Source: JBBQWT01 sp038210375
Lineage (GTDB): Bacteria; Acidobacteriota; Terriglobia; Terriglobales; Acidobacteriaceae
Reading direction: 5' to 3'
Length of the DNA stretch: 64,000 nucleotides
Assembly (NCBI GenBank): GCA_038210375.1
Contig: JBBQWT010000013.1
Location: 31,823 to 95,822 of the forward strand
Shown: positions 34,986-43,662 of the stretch, piece after piece
Numbering within the stretch: position 1 is the stretch's first letter
How the letters are laid out: each line of letters begins with the position of its first letter
The notes under the pieces: model-generated
Databases searched by the model: none
Told to the model about the DNA's origin: nothing
The model's input: the letters and a program-made list of their open reading frames with translations, nothing else
Program-made: the position numbers and the translations under genes

Positions 34986-34990
34986 TTGCC

Positions 34991-36181
34991 ATGGATCCAA
35001 TCACTAACCCATTCTCCCCAGGAGCAGGTACGCCTCCCCCAGAACTGGCAGGACGTGATGAACTTCGGGGGGCGATCCGCATCGCAATCGAGCGAGCTAA
35101 AAGGGGCCTGCCCACGAAAAGCATTTTGATGGTGGGACTTCGAGGAGTGGGAAAAACAGTGCTGCTCGACAGAATGAGGGATGACGCAGAGGGAGTAGGC
35201 ATTCACACATTGCGAGTTGAAGCGCCTGAGAATCGGTCCTTGCCCTCAATTCTCGCTCCCCAATTGCGCCAGGTTCTGCTTAAGCTTTCGCGCAATGAAC
35301 AGGCCAGAGACCTTGCCCAAAGGGCGCTTCGGGCACTGGCGGGATTCGCCAAGTCTCTCAAAATGAAATACCAGGACATCGAGGTAGGGTTCGACTTTGA
35401 TCCCGAACCTGGCCTCGCCGACAATGGCGACCTGGAACACGATTTGCAGGCTCTGCTGGAGGCATCCGGACAGGCAGCGCAGAAGGCGAATACCGCGCTG
35501 GCGATCTTCGTGGATGAATTGCAGTACGTAAAAGAAGAAGAACTCGCAGCCCTGATCACCGCTCTGCATCGCACCGCACAAAAACGCCTTCCCGTCATTC
35601 TGGTGGGGGCCGGGCTGCCGCAATTGAGGGGCCGAATGGGCCGAGCTAAATCTTATGCGGAACGGCTCTTCGACTTCCCGGAGATTGGTCCCCTTCCTGC
35701 TGATGCGGCAAAATACGCCATCTCCAAACCGGCTGGGGACCAGGGGGTTGAAGTGACGCCTGAGGCCTTGGAAATGATCGTGCAAGAGACGCGCTGCTAC
35801 CCATACTTCGTGCAGGAGTGGGGCAAGCATTCATGGGATGTTGCCGAGTCTTCGCCGATCACCCAGTCGGATGTGAATCATGCGACGGCCTCGGCGGTTG
35901 CAGCCCTTGACGAGAGTTTTTTTCGTGTAAGGTTTGACCGGCTCACCCCCGCGGAGAAGAGATACCTCCGAGCCATGGCTGAATTGGGCCCCGGGCCTCA
36001 CCGGTCGGGAGACATAGCTGAACAATTGGGGCGCGTAGTGAGCTCTCTCGGCCCCACCAGGAGCCAGCTCATTTTCAAGGGCATGATCTGGAGTCCTCAT
36101 CACGGCGATACTGCGTTCACCGTCCCTCTCTTCGATGAGTTCATGCAACGAATTATGCCGGGCGCTGACTGGAAAATTTAG
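34991..36181 (+). CDS. AAA+ ATPase of unknown role, inserted between two glnD tails
   Basis: A 396-residue P-loop ATPase. Walker A is GLRGVGKT (49-56), Walker B is LAIFVDELQYV (about 171-181), a sensor-like Arg lies in LVGAGLPQLRGRMG, and the C-terminal part (about 310-390) looks like a winged helix (LGPGPHRSGDIAEQLGRV). It belongs to the broad Orc1/Cdc6-like and STAND-related ATPases often seen on mobile elements and in defence islands. It is transcribed from a leaderless promoter. Its TAG stop (36179-36181) is formed by the first bases of the second glnD copy, so the present C terminus is set by the duplication breakpoint. Activity is likely, but the partner is unknown. Confidence 0.8.
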   Translation: MDPITNPFSPGAGTPPPELAGRDELRGAIRIAIERAKRGLPTKSILMVGLRGVGKTVLLDRMRDDAEGVGIHTLRVEAPENRSLPSILAPQLRQVLLKLSRNEQARDLAQRALRALAGFAKSLKMKYQDIEVGFDFDPEPGLADNGDLEHDLQALLEASGQAAQKANTALAIFVDELQYVKEEELAALITALHRTAQKRLPVILVGAGLPQLRGRMGRAKSYAERLFDFPEIGPLPADAAKYAISKPAGDQGVEVTPEALEMIVQETRCYPYFVQEWGKHSWDVAESSPITQSDVNHATASAVAALDESFFRVRFDRLTPAEKRYLRAMAELGPGPHRSGDIAEQLGRVVSSLGPTRSQLIFKGMIWSPHHGDTAFTVPLFDEFMQRIMPGADWKI

Positions 36182-37113
36182 CCGGCCTCCCCGCGCGCTA
36201 TTTGAAGATGCATTCCCCCGCCGAGATCGCCCAGCATTATGTGATGGCGCAATGGATGGAAACCGGCTCCGCATCGGTGAAAGTGGAAAAAATTCGCGAT
36301 CTCTTCCGGCTCACGGTGGTGACCGCCGACCGCCCGCAACTGTTCGCCACCATAGCCGGCGCCATCGCCGCCTGGGGCATGAACATAGTCAAAGCCAACG
36401 CGTTCAGTAATTCCGCGGGCGTGGTCCTCGACACGTTTCATTTCAGCGACCGCTTCAACACCCTGGACTTGAATCCCTCTGAGCGGACGAGGTTCGAGCA
36501 CAGCCTGATCGGCGTAATCGAAGGCAGCGCCAGCCTGGCCACGCTGATGGCCGCAAGGCCCGCCGGCAAGACTGCGGCGAGACAAAAGGTCAAAGTGCCA
36601 ACCCGGGTATGGATGGATACCGAACTCTCCAGCCACAGCACCCTGCTGGAGGTAGTAGCCCAAGACCGTCCCGGCCTGCTGCACGATCTAAACGCCGCCA
36701 TTGCAAAGGCCGGATGCAACATCGAGGTAGCGCTGATCGATACCGAAGGCCAATCCGCGATCGACGTGTTTTATCTGACCATCGAGGGAAAGAAATTAGC
36801 CGCGGGAAAGCTGGGCGAGTTGCAGCAGGCATTGGTGCGGGCGGCGGAGACTGGTCAGATAAAGGTGTGATCGAGTAGGAAGTGCGGTGCGGAAGCAGGG
36901 TTCGACTTAATCAGCGATACGCGCGAGCTTTCGCGCCATATTTGGGCGACAATGGTTCTTTTGATGATTCGCGGTTGAATGTAAACCGCAACAATCTTAA
37001 GAAGTCGCTTGATTCACCCCCGATAAGCGAAAACCCCCTATCCCTTGTCATCCTGGAGCGAGCTTTCGCTTCTTGTCTGCGCGAAGGACCTTGCGATTTG
37101 TTTGAATCTGGAT
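36179..37113 (+). repeat. ~0.93-kb direct repeat, copy 2
   Basis: Second copy of 33990-34925, beginning exactly at the ATPase stop codon and ending near 37113, again including a family A unit (36991-37108). Together the repeats bracket the ATPase module in direct orientation. Confidence 0.92.
36182..36870 (+). pseudogene. Partial glnD copy (tandem ACT domains only)
   Basis: An open frame of about 229 codons matching the C-terminal ~230 residues of GlnD. It lacks the nucleotidyltransferase and HD domains, so it cannot be a uridylyltransferase. The frame is undamaged and ends at the same stop as glnD. A TTG at 36202 and an ATG at 36208 could start translation, but I see no ribosome binding site. 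Both ACT domains are complete, so a free glutamine-binding ACT-ACT protein is conceivable. It may be the displaced original 3' end of glnD or a copy brought in with the ATPase. Confidence 0.75.
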
Positions 37114-37497
37114 CAGCTCCGGATGTATTGATCAAACGTCGCAGCCGACTTAGAGCCTTTGCTCAAAGAACCCTTAGCACCAATCTGAAGCCTGCTTCAT
37201 CCACCGAAAGTACAAACGAACATAATCGCTAACGCGGCCGGTTCGGGGATGATTATCCGAGCCACAGCCCAAACCGGAGCCGCGGGCCAACCCCAACCCG
37301 AGTGTCATCTCGACCGGAGACCCCGAGCCCTGGCGGGGCGTAGTGGAGAGACCTCGAGTTTGGCTTTGCATCGCAATGCAATGAGCCCTTTTCGGAAAAA
37401 GTACGTCAATGCTCGGGCCTAAGCGGAAAAATCGTGTATACCTTCTTATCAACCTCGGTAAAGCCGATAAATTGTTTCGCAGCGAAAGAGTTGCAGC
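37114..37497. other. Intergenic region before the defence operon, with a second repeat motif
   Basis: No gene seen. It holds a fragment resembling the REP right end (GAAGCCTGCTTCATCCACCG, near 37184) and a different motif, GTGTCATCTCGACCGGAG with GTGGAGAGACCTCG (37302-37361), which resembles a repeat type I know from other genomes. The promoter of the operon must lie between here and 37498; TGTATACCTTCTTATC near 37435 is AT-richer. Confidence 0.5.
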
Positions 37498-40400
37498 GTG
37501 GCCCCAGACACGGTTAATTCGTTTTTCGAACATCCGATCTTGAACTCACCCTATGCTCCTCCTGCTCACCACTGGGAACTGGATGAACAAGGTCAACCTA
37601 CGCAGAGAATTGTTGAAACGCGCCGCCGGGCAGAGTTCATTACTCCTATCCCGAAGCCGAAAAAGCGGAAGAGCTCTGCAGCCCAGGACGAAATGGTGTT
37701 CGATGAAGGCAAAGGCCTTTCGACGAAAGAACAGCAATATGATCCAACTTCGATCATCAACGAAGTGCGTGGATATGTGGATACATGGCGCTCCCTGCCC
37801 AACCGGGCGCAGTGGAATGTGACGCCGGAAACCGCCCGTCTCCTTGAGCATTGGCGGCATCACCAGTTCGGCGGGGTTCGTCCCTTCTTCTGCCAGATCG
37901 AGGCGGTAGAAACCGCGATATGGCTTATCGAAGTCGCGCCGCAATCAAAGAACGGAAAGCGCGTGCTCGAACACCTGAGTTCCGCAAACCGCGACGCCAA
38001 CCCCGAGCTGATGCGATTTGCTTTAAAGCTTGCCACAGGCGCGGGAAAGACAACCGTTATGGCAATGCTGATTGCGTGGCAAGCGATCAATGCCGTTCGC
38101 TATCCGGGGAGTAAACACTTCACCCGTGGCTTCCTGGTCTGCGCGCCAGGCCTGACGATTAAGGACCGATTGCGCGTACTGCAGCCCAATGATCCCGATG
38201 CTTATTATGGCAACCGGGAACTCGTTCCCGGGGACATGCTCGACGACGTTAATCGGTCCAAAATCGTGATCACAAACTATCACGCGTTCAAGCTGCGAGA
38301 GCGTATCGAACTCTCAGCCGGAGGCCGGGCTTTGCTACAAGGTCGCGGGGGCGATGAACTCAATACCCTGGAGACCGAAGGGCAGATGGTCCAACGCGTG
38401 ATGCCTGAATTGATGGGCATTAAAAACGTTCTGGTTATTAATGATGAGGCCCACCACTGCTATCGGGAAAAGCCTAAGGACGCCAGCGATGAAGATCTGA
38501 AGGGCGACGAAAGAAAAGAAGCGGAGAAGAATAATGAAGCCGCCCGGCTCTGGATTTCAGGGCTGGAGGCAGTAAACCGCAAGCTTGGGCTGAGCCGAGT
38601 CGTTGATTTGTCGGCGACCCCGTTTTTTCTGCGCGGTTCCGGTTATGCGGAGGGCACGCTTTTCCCGTGGACGATGAGCGACTTCTCGCTCATGGATGCG
38701 ATCGAGTCCGGAATCGTCAAACTTCCGCGTGTCCCGGTGGCGGAAAACATCCCTGGCAAAGAGCTGCCCATGTACCGCAACCTGTGGGAGAACATCCGCA
38801 AGGACATGCCCAAGAAGGGACGGGGCAAGGGAGAAGAACTCGATCCGCTCAAACTTCCTACGCGATTGCAAACCGCTCTGCAATCACTTTACGGACACTA
38901 CGAAAAAACCTTCAAATTATGGCAAGATGCAGGTGTCAAGGTCCCGCCCTGCTTCATCATCGTTTGCCAGAACACTGCCATCTCCAAGCTCGTGTACGAC
39001 TTCGTCTCGGGGTTTTATCGCAAGAACGAAGATGGCACTGCAACGCCCATCAATGGCCGGCTGCCGCTGTTTCGTAACTTCGACGACAGCACTGGTAATC
39101 CTCTGGCTCGGCCCAACACTTTACTGATTGACAGCGAACAACTTGAAGCGGGTGACGCGCTGGATGACAACTTCCGTGCCATGGCAGCCGATGAGATTGA
39201 GCGCTTTCGCCGTGAAATTGGGGAGCGCAGCGGTGGTGCTCGGGCAGGCGATGACATTACCGACCAGGAATTGCTCCGTGAGGTCATGAATACTGTGGGC
39301 AAGTCCGGTCAGCTCGGCGGCGCCATTCGTTGCGTGGTGTCTGTATCCATGCTCACCGAGGGCTGGGATGCGAATACGGTCACCCATGTTCTTGGCATCC
39401 GCGCCTTCGGCACGCAGTTGCTATGTGAACAGGTGATTGGCCGAGCTTTGCGCCGCCAGTCCTACGACCTGAACGAAGAAGGTTTATTTAACGTCGAATA
39501 CGCCGATGTTTTCGGCATTCCCTTTGACTTCACGGCCAAGCCGGTGGTGGCGCCACCGCAGCCGCCGCGCGAGACGATCCAAGTGAAGGCCATGCGGCCC
39601 GAGCGTGATTCATTGGAAATCCGGTTTCCCCGGGTAGAGGGTTATCGCGTCGAATTGCCCGAGGAACGGCTATCCGCAGATTTCAACGACGACTCGATTT
39701 TGGTGCTCAGCCCTGACCTGGTCGGGCCGTCCATTACCCACAATTCCGGCATTATCGGGGAGGGCGTGGACATGAACCTCGAACATCTCGGCGATATGCG
39801 GCCGTCATCGCTGCTATTCAATCTCACACACCGGTTGCTTTACTCCAAGTGGCGCGACCCCGGGGAAGACCCTAAGCATTATCTCTTTGGGCAGCTCAAA
39901 CGCATTACCAAGCTATGGCTCGAGACCTGCCTTGTGTGCAAAGGGGAAACCTATCCCGCACAGCTTATGTATCAGGAGTTGGCCGACATGGCCTGCAATC
40001 GCATCACGGCAGGGATCACGCGGAAGTTCCTAGGTGAGCGGCCGATCAAGGCGCTGCTTGATCCATACAATCCGACAGGCTCAACCAGTCACGTCAGGTT
40101 CAATACCTCGCGGACTGACCGCTGGGAAACCAGTTCCAAGTTCTGCCACGTCAACTGGGTCATCCTCGATAGCGATTGGGAGGGGGAGTTTTGCCGGGTA
40201 GCGGAGTCGCACCCCCAGGTCCGCGCCTATGTGAAGAACCACAACCTGGGCTTGGAAGTGCCCTATCGCTACGGTTCTGAGATGCGAAAGTACCTGCCCG
40301 ACTTCATCGTGCTGGTGGATGACGGCCACGACCCCGATGACCTGCTGCATCTGGTGGTAGAGATCAAGGGTTACCGATTAGAGGATGCGAAGGAGAAGAA

Positions 40401-40569
40401 GTCGACGATGGAAACCTACTGGGCGCCGGGGGTAAACCATCTCGGCTCTTATGGCCGCTGGGGGTTTGCGGAGTTCACCGACGTTTACCAGATCCAAACT
40501 GATTTCAGCGTCAAGGTTGAAGGCGAGTTCAATAAGATGATCCTACGCGCAACTTCTCAATCTGCATGA
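37498..40569 (+). CDS. Type III-like restriction endonuclease subunit (Res helicase-nuclease)
   Basis: A 1023-residue SF2 helicase fused to a nuclease. Walker A is LATGAGKT (178-185), the DEAH-type box is NDEAHH (about 316), motif VI is QVIGRALRRQ (about 646), and a C-terminal PD-(D/E)xK nuclease is suggested by PDFIVL followed by VVEIKGY (about 938-960). This matches restriction subunits of type III systems, possibly the BPTD_3080-type family. It starts at a GTG. Its stop overlaps the next start (ATGA), the beginning of a six-gene run with gaps of 20 bp or less. It would cut DNA lacking the partner methylation. Confidence 0.88.
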   Translation: MAPDTVNSFFEHPILNSPYAPPAHHWELDEQGQPTQRIVETRRRAEFITPIPKPKKRKSSAAQDEMVFDEGKGLSTKEQQYDPTSIINEVRGYVDTWRSLPNRAQWNVTPETARLLEHWRHHQFGGVRPFFCQIEAVETAIWLIEVAPQSKNGKRVLEHLSSANRDANPELMRFALKLATGAGKTTVMAMLIAWQAINAVRYPGSKHFTRGFLVCAPGLTIKDRLRVLQPNDPDAYYGNRELVPGDMLDDVNRSKIVITNYHAFKLRERIELSAGGRALLQGRGGDELNTLETEGQMVQRVMPELMGIKNVLVINDEAHHCYREKPKDASDEDLKGDERKEAEKNNEAARLWISGLEAVNRKLGLSRVVDLSATPFFLRGSGYAEGTLFPWTMSDFSLMDAIESGIVKLPRVPVAENIPGKELPMYRNLWENIRKDMPKKGRGKGEELDPLKLPTRLQTALQSLYGHYEKTFKLWQDAGVKVPPCFIIVCQNTAISKLVYDFVSGFYRKNEDGTATPINGRLPLFRNFDDSTGNPLARPNTLLIDSEQLEAGDALDDNFRAMAADEIERFRREIGERSGGARAGDDITDQELLREVMNTVGKSGQLGGAIRCVVSVSMLTEGWDANTVTHVLGIRAFGTQLLCEQVIGRALRRQSYDLNEEGLFNVEYADVFGIPFDFTAKPVVAPPQPPRETIQVKAMRPERDSLEIRFPRVEGYRVELPEERLSADFNDDSILVLSPDLVGPSITHNSGIIGEGVDMNLEHLGDMRPSSLLFNLTHRLLYSKWRDPGEDPKHYLFGQLKRITKLWLETCLVCKGETYPAQLMYQELADMACNRITAGITRKFLGERPIKALLDPYNPTGSTSHVRFNTSRTDRWETSSKFCHVNWVILDSDWEGEFCRVAESHPQVRAYVKNHNLGLEVPYRYGSEMRKYLPDFIVLVDDGHDPDDLLHLVVEIKGYRLEDAKEKKSTMETYWAPGVNHLGSYGRWGFAEFTDVYQIQTDFSVKVEGEFNKMILRATSQSA

Positions 40570-40856
40570 CACTAGAAGAAATCATCGCTGAAGCAAGCAA
40601 GGATGGCCGGGTTTGCCCTCAGCCCGCAGTATGGAACCGTCTATGGGAAATGCTTCCAGATCGCCAGAGGCGAGGGGGAGGCTGGGAGCCGCCTCTACCG
40701 TTAATTCTGGCGGCATGGTGGGACTCGCCAAACATCAGCAAGCGAGAACGTTTTCATGTCCACCTTCACTGGGCACACGACCATGGCGTTATTGATGCTG
40801 TTGCAACATTTGTCGCGAACATGAAGCCCGAAGACTGGCACAAGGAAAAAGATTAA
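40566..40856 (+). CDS. Small hypothetical protein between res and mod
   Basis: A 96-residue protein starting in a 4-bp ATGA overlap with the restriction subunit and ending 2 bp before the methyltransferase, so translation is coupled. It is Trp-rich (WNRLWEML, GGGWEPPLPLILAAWW, HVHLHWAHDHG) with no known motif. Its placement argues for a role in the R-M complex, perhaps as an adaptor or regulator. Function unknown. Confidence 0.72.
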   Translation: MTLEEIIAEASKDGRVCPQPAVWNRLWEMLPDRQRRGGGWEPPLPLILAAWWDSPNISKRERFHVHLHWAHDHGVIDAVATFVANMKPEDWHKEKD

Positions 40857-40858
40857 CC

Positions 40859-43642
40859 ATGGCCAAGAAGCCTCCCCGCACCAAGACCGTCGAGACCTTG
40901 AAACACGACGCCGACAAGCGCAAGAACATTCCGACAGCGGAGTTTCAGTCCGTGCTGAAGCCGGCGGAGCAGAAGCCGCTGGAGAAGCGCTACCCGCGCA
41001 ACGTCGATCTCGACCCCCAACTCGTGTGGAAGGGAAAAGATGAGCAGGATTGGAGTGATTTAGTCGTTCATGCGCCACCAATTTACATTCAAGAGAAAGT
41101 CCATCCCAAGGTGCTCATTGACGACCTGCTGCGCGCCACGAAGGAGCGGGAGCATGAGGGCGGGATGATTACTCCCGACCTCTTCGCAGATTTCAACGGC
41201 ATACCCAAGGACGTGGACAAGACAGAGTTCTACCAGCACAACCAGAATTGGTCGAACCGCATGATCCTTGGCGACTCGCTCCAGGTTATGGCGAGTTTGG
41301 CAGAGCGCGAGGGCCTACGCGGAAAGGTGCAGTGCATCTACTTCGATCCGCCTTATGGTATCAAGTTCAATAGCAACTTCCAGTGGTCCACTACCAGCCG
41401 CGACGCGGATGACGGCAAGGTCACCCAAATCACCCGCGAGCCAGAGCAGGTCAAAGCCTTCCGCGACACGTGGCGCGACGGCATCCATAGTTATCTCACC
41501 TATCTCCGCGACCGCCTGACCGTGGCCCGCGATCTGCTCACGGACTCGGGTTCAATCTTCGTGCAGATTGGCGATGAGAACGTTCACCGCGTCCGAGCAG
41601 TGGTGGATGAAGTCTTTGGGGAAAATAACTGCGTCGCTCAGATTGTGTTTACGAAGACCACTGGTTCGACCGCTGACACCATCGCGGCGGTATTTGATAC
41701 GCTGCTTTGGTATGCAAAATCTGCGGAGCATGTGAAGATCAGAAAACTCTATTCCCCGCAGACCCCGGGGGAAGAGGGTGCGAAGGAATACAAGAGGGTA
41801 GAGCTTCCTGACACTTCGCTTATTCCAATAAGCCGATTCACAACGGGAGCAAAGCTCACTCTACCGCCAGGCGCCAAGATATTTGCCACCGACAGCATCG
41901 TTTCAAAGGGCGGAGATGAGGCCGACCTCGAGTTTCCTTCAAGCCAAGGTGTTATCCGATTGTCATGTAAACCTAATCGCCACTGGAAGCCCGGCGCTAA
42001 CGGTATTCGCAAACTCTGGAAGATCGGCAGACTGCTTCGGCAGTCCGGTCTCAGAATCTACAAGCGATATTTTTTAGACTTTCCTTATCGCCCGCTCACG
42101 AACATTTGGACTGATACCCGAGGTGAAGACGACCCGCGATATGTCGTGCAGACTGATGCTAAACCCTTGGAGCGATGCCTCCTCATGACCTCAGATCCCG
42201 GTGACCTCGTACTCGACCCCACCTGCGGTTCCGGCACTACTGCTGCAGTCGCCGAGCAATGGGGCCGCCGCTGGATCACGATTGACACCTCGCGCGTGGC
42301 ACTGGCGCTGGCCCGCGCCCGAATCATGGGCACACGCTATCCTTTCTACCTCCTCGCTGACTCCCGCGAAGGTCAGCTCAAAGAATCCGAGATCACCCGC
42401 ACTGCACCGAGTTCACAGCCCGTGTTCGGAAACATTCGACACGGCTTCGTGTACGAGCGTGCAGCACACATTACCCAAGGATCCATTGCAAATAACGCGG
42501 AAATTGATGTCATCTGGGACAAATGGCAGTTTGTGTTGGAGCCGTTGCGCGAGAACCTGAACGCGGCCCTCGGGAAGCAATGGGAACAATGGGAGATTCC
42601 GCGGGAAGTGGACGAATCCTGGTCCGAACTAGCAAAAAAGCTCCTCGCGGATTGGTGGCTAGCGCGAACCGCCCGGCAGAAGGAAATCGACGCCTCCATC
42701 GCCGCAAAGGCAGAGTATGAGTACCTTTATGACAAGCCTTATTCTGACAACAAAAAGGTCCGAGTCGCGGGCCCCTTCACTGTGGAGAGTCTAAGCCCAC
42801 ATCGCATGCTTGGCGTGGATGAGAACGATGAATTGATCGGCGCGGTCGAGCAAGAAAATGCGGAACACGGAACCAAGCAGTCCTTTCCTCAGATGATTTT
42901 GGAGAATCTCAAGACCGCCGGTGTGCAGCAGGCACACAAAGAAGACAAGATCACCTTCACCGCGCTCGCACGATGGCCGGGCGACTTGGTCTGCGGAGAG
43001 GGCCATTATATGGAAGGGGACACTGAGAAACGCGCCGCCATCTTCATCGGCCCGGAGTTCGGTACGGTGCAGCGCGCCGACCTCGTCGAAGCCGCTCGCG
43101 AGGCTGGCGATTCAATGTTCGATGTCTTGATTGCGTGTGCGTTCAACTACGAAGCCCACACCACCGAATTCGCTAAGTTGGGACGCATTCCCGTGCTCAA
43201 GGCACGAATGAACGCGGACCTCCATATGTCGGAGGATCTCAAAAACACCGGCAAGGGCAACCTGTTCGTAATCTTCGGCGAACCCGATATCGACCTGATC
43301 AAAGAGGATGACGGCAACTTGCGCGTGAAGGTCAAGGGTGTCGACGTTTTTAAGCCTCAGACCGGAGAAGTGATCAGCGATAACGCGGATGGGATTGCCT
43401 GTTGGTTCATCGATACTGACTATAACGAGGAGAGTTTTTTCGTCCGCCACGCCTACTTCCTCGGCGCTAACGACCCATATAGCGCCCTCAAGACCACTCT
43501 AAAGGCTGAAATTGACCATGAAGCCTGGGCCACGTTGAACAGCGACACCTCTCGCCCGTTTGAGAAGCCGAAATCGGGAAGAATCGCCGTGAAAGTGATC
43601 AACCACTTGGGTGATGAAGTGATGAAAGTGTTTAAGGTCTAA
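40859..43642 (+). CDS. Type III-like DNA methyltransferase (Mod), beta class
   Basis: A 927-residue site-specific DNA methyltransferase (adenine-N6 or cytosine-N4). The catalytic DPPYG motif (Asp163) comes before the AdoMet-binding motif LDPTCGSGTTA (about 453-463), the order of beta-class and type III Mod enzymes. The long C-terminal half (about 520-927) has no named motif and probably carries target recognition and subunit contacts. A hydrophilic N terminus (about 1-110) precedes the fold. It follows res and the small protein directly, so modification and restriction are encoded in one transcript. The recognition site cannot be read from the sequence. Confidence 0.9.
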   Translation: MAKKPPRTKTVETLKHDADKRKNIPTAEFQSVLKPAEQKPLEKRYPRNVDLDPQLVWKGKDEQDWSDLVVHAPPIYIQEKVHPKVLIDDLLRATKEREHEGGMITPDLFADFNGIPKDVDKTEFYQHNQNWSNRMILGDSLQVMASLAEREGLRGKVQCIYFDPPYGIKFNSNFQWSTTSRDADDGKVTQITREPEQVKAFRDTWRDGIHSYLTYLRDRLTVARDLLTDSGSIFVQIGDENVHRVRAVVDEVFGENNCVAQIVFTKTTGSTADTIAAVFDTLLWYAKSAEHVKIRKLYSPQTPGEEGAKEYKRVELPDTSLIPISRFTTGAKLTLPPGAKIFATDSIVSKGGDEADLEFPSSQGVIRLSCKPNRHWKPGANGIRKLWKIGRLLRQSGLRIYKRYFLDFPYRPLTNIWTDTRGEDDPRYVVQTDAKPLERCLLMTSDPGDLVLDPTCGSGTTAAVAEQWGRRWITIDTSRVALALARARIMGTRYPFYLLADSREGQLKESEITRTAPSSQPVFGNIRHGFVYERAAHITQGSIANNAEIDVIWDKWQFVLEPLRENLNAALGKQWEQWEIPREVDESWSELAKKLLADWWLARTARQKEIDASIAAKAEYEYLYDKPYSDNKKVRVAGPFTVESLSPHRMLGVDENDELIGAVEQENAEHGTKQSFPQMILENLKTAGVQQAHKEDKITFTALARWPGDLVCGEGHYMEGDTEKRAAIFIGPEFGTVQRADLVEAAREAGDSMFDVLIACAFNYEAHTTEFAKLGRIPVLKARMNADLHMSEDLKNTGKGNLFVIFGEPDIDLIKEDDGNLRVKVKGVDVFKPQTGEVISDNADGIACWFIDTDYNEESFFVRHAYFLGANDPYSALKTTLKAEIDHEAWATLNSDTSRPFEKPKSGRIAVKVINHLGDEVMKVFKV

Positions 43643-43662
43643 TCGCTCGAAAGGAAGATGGC

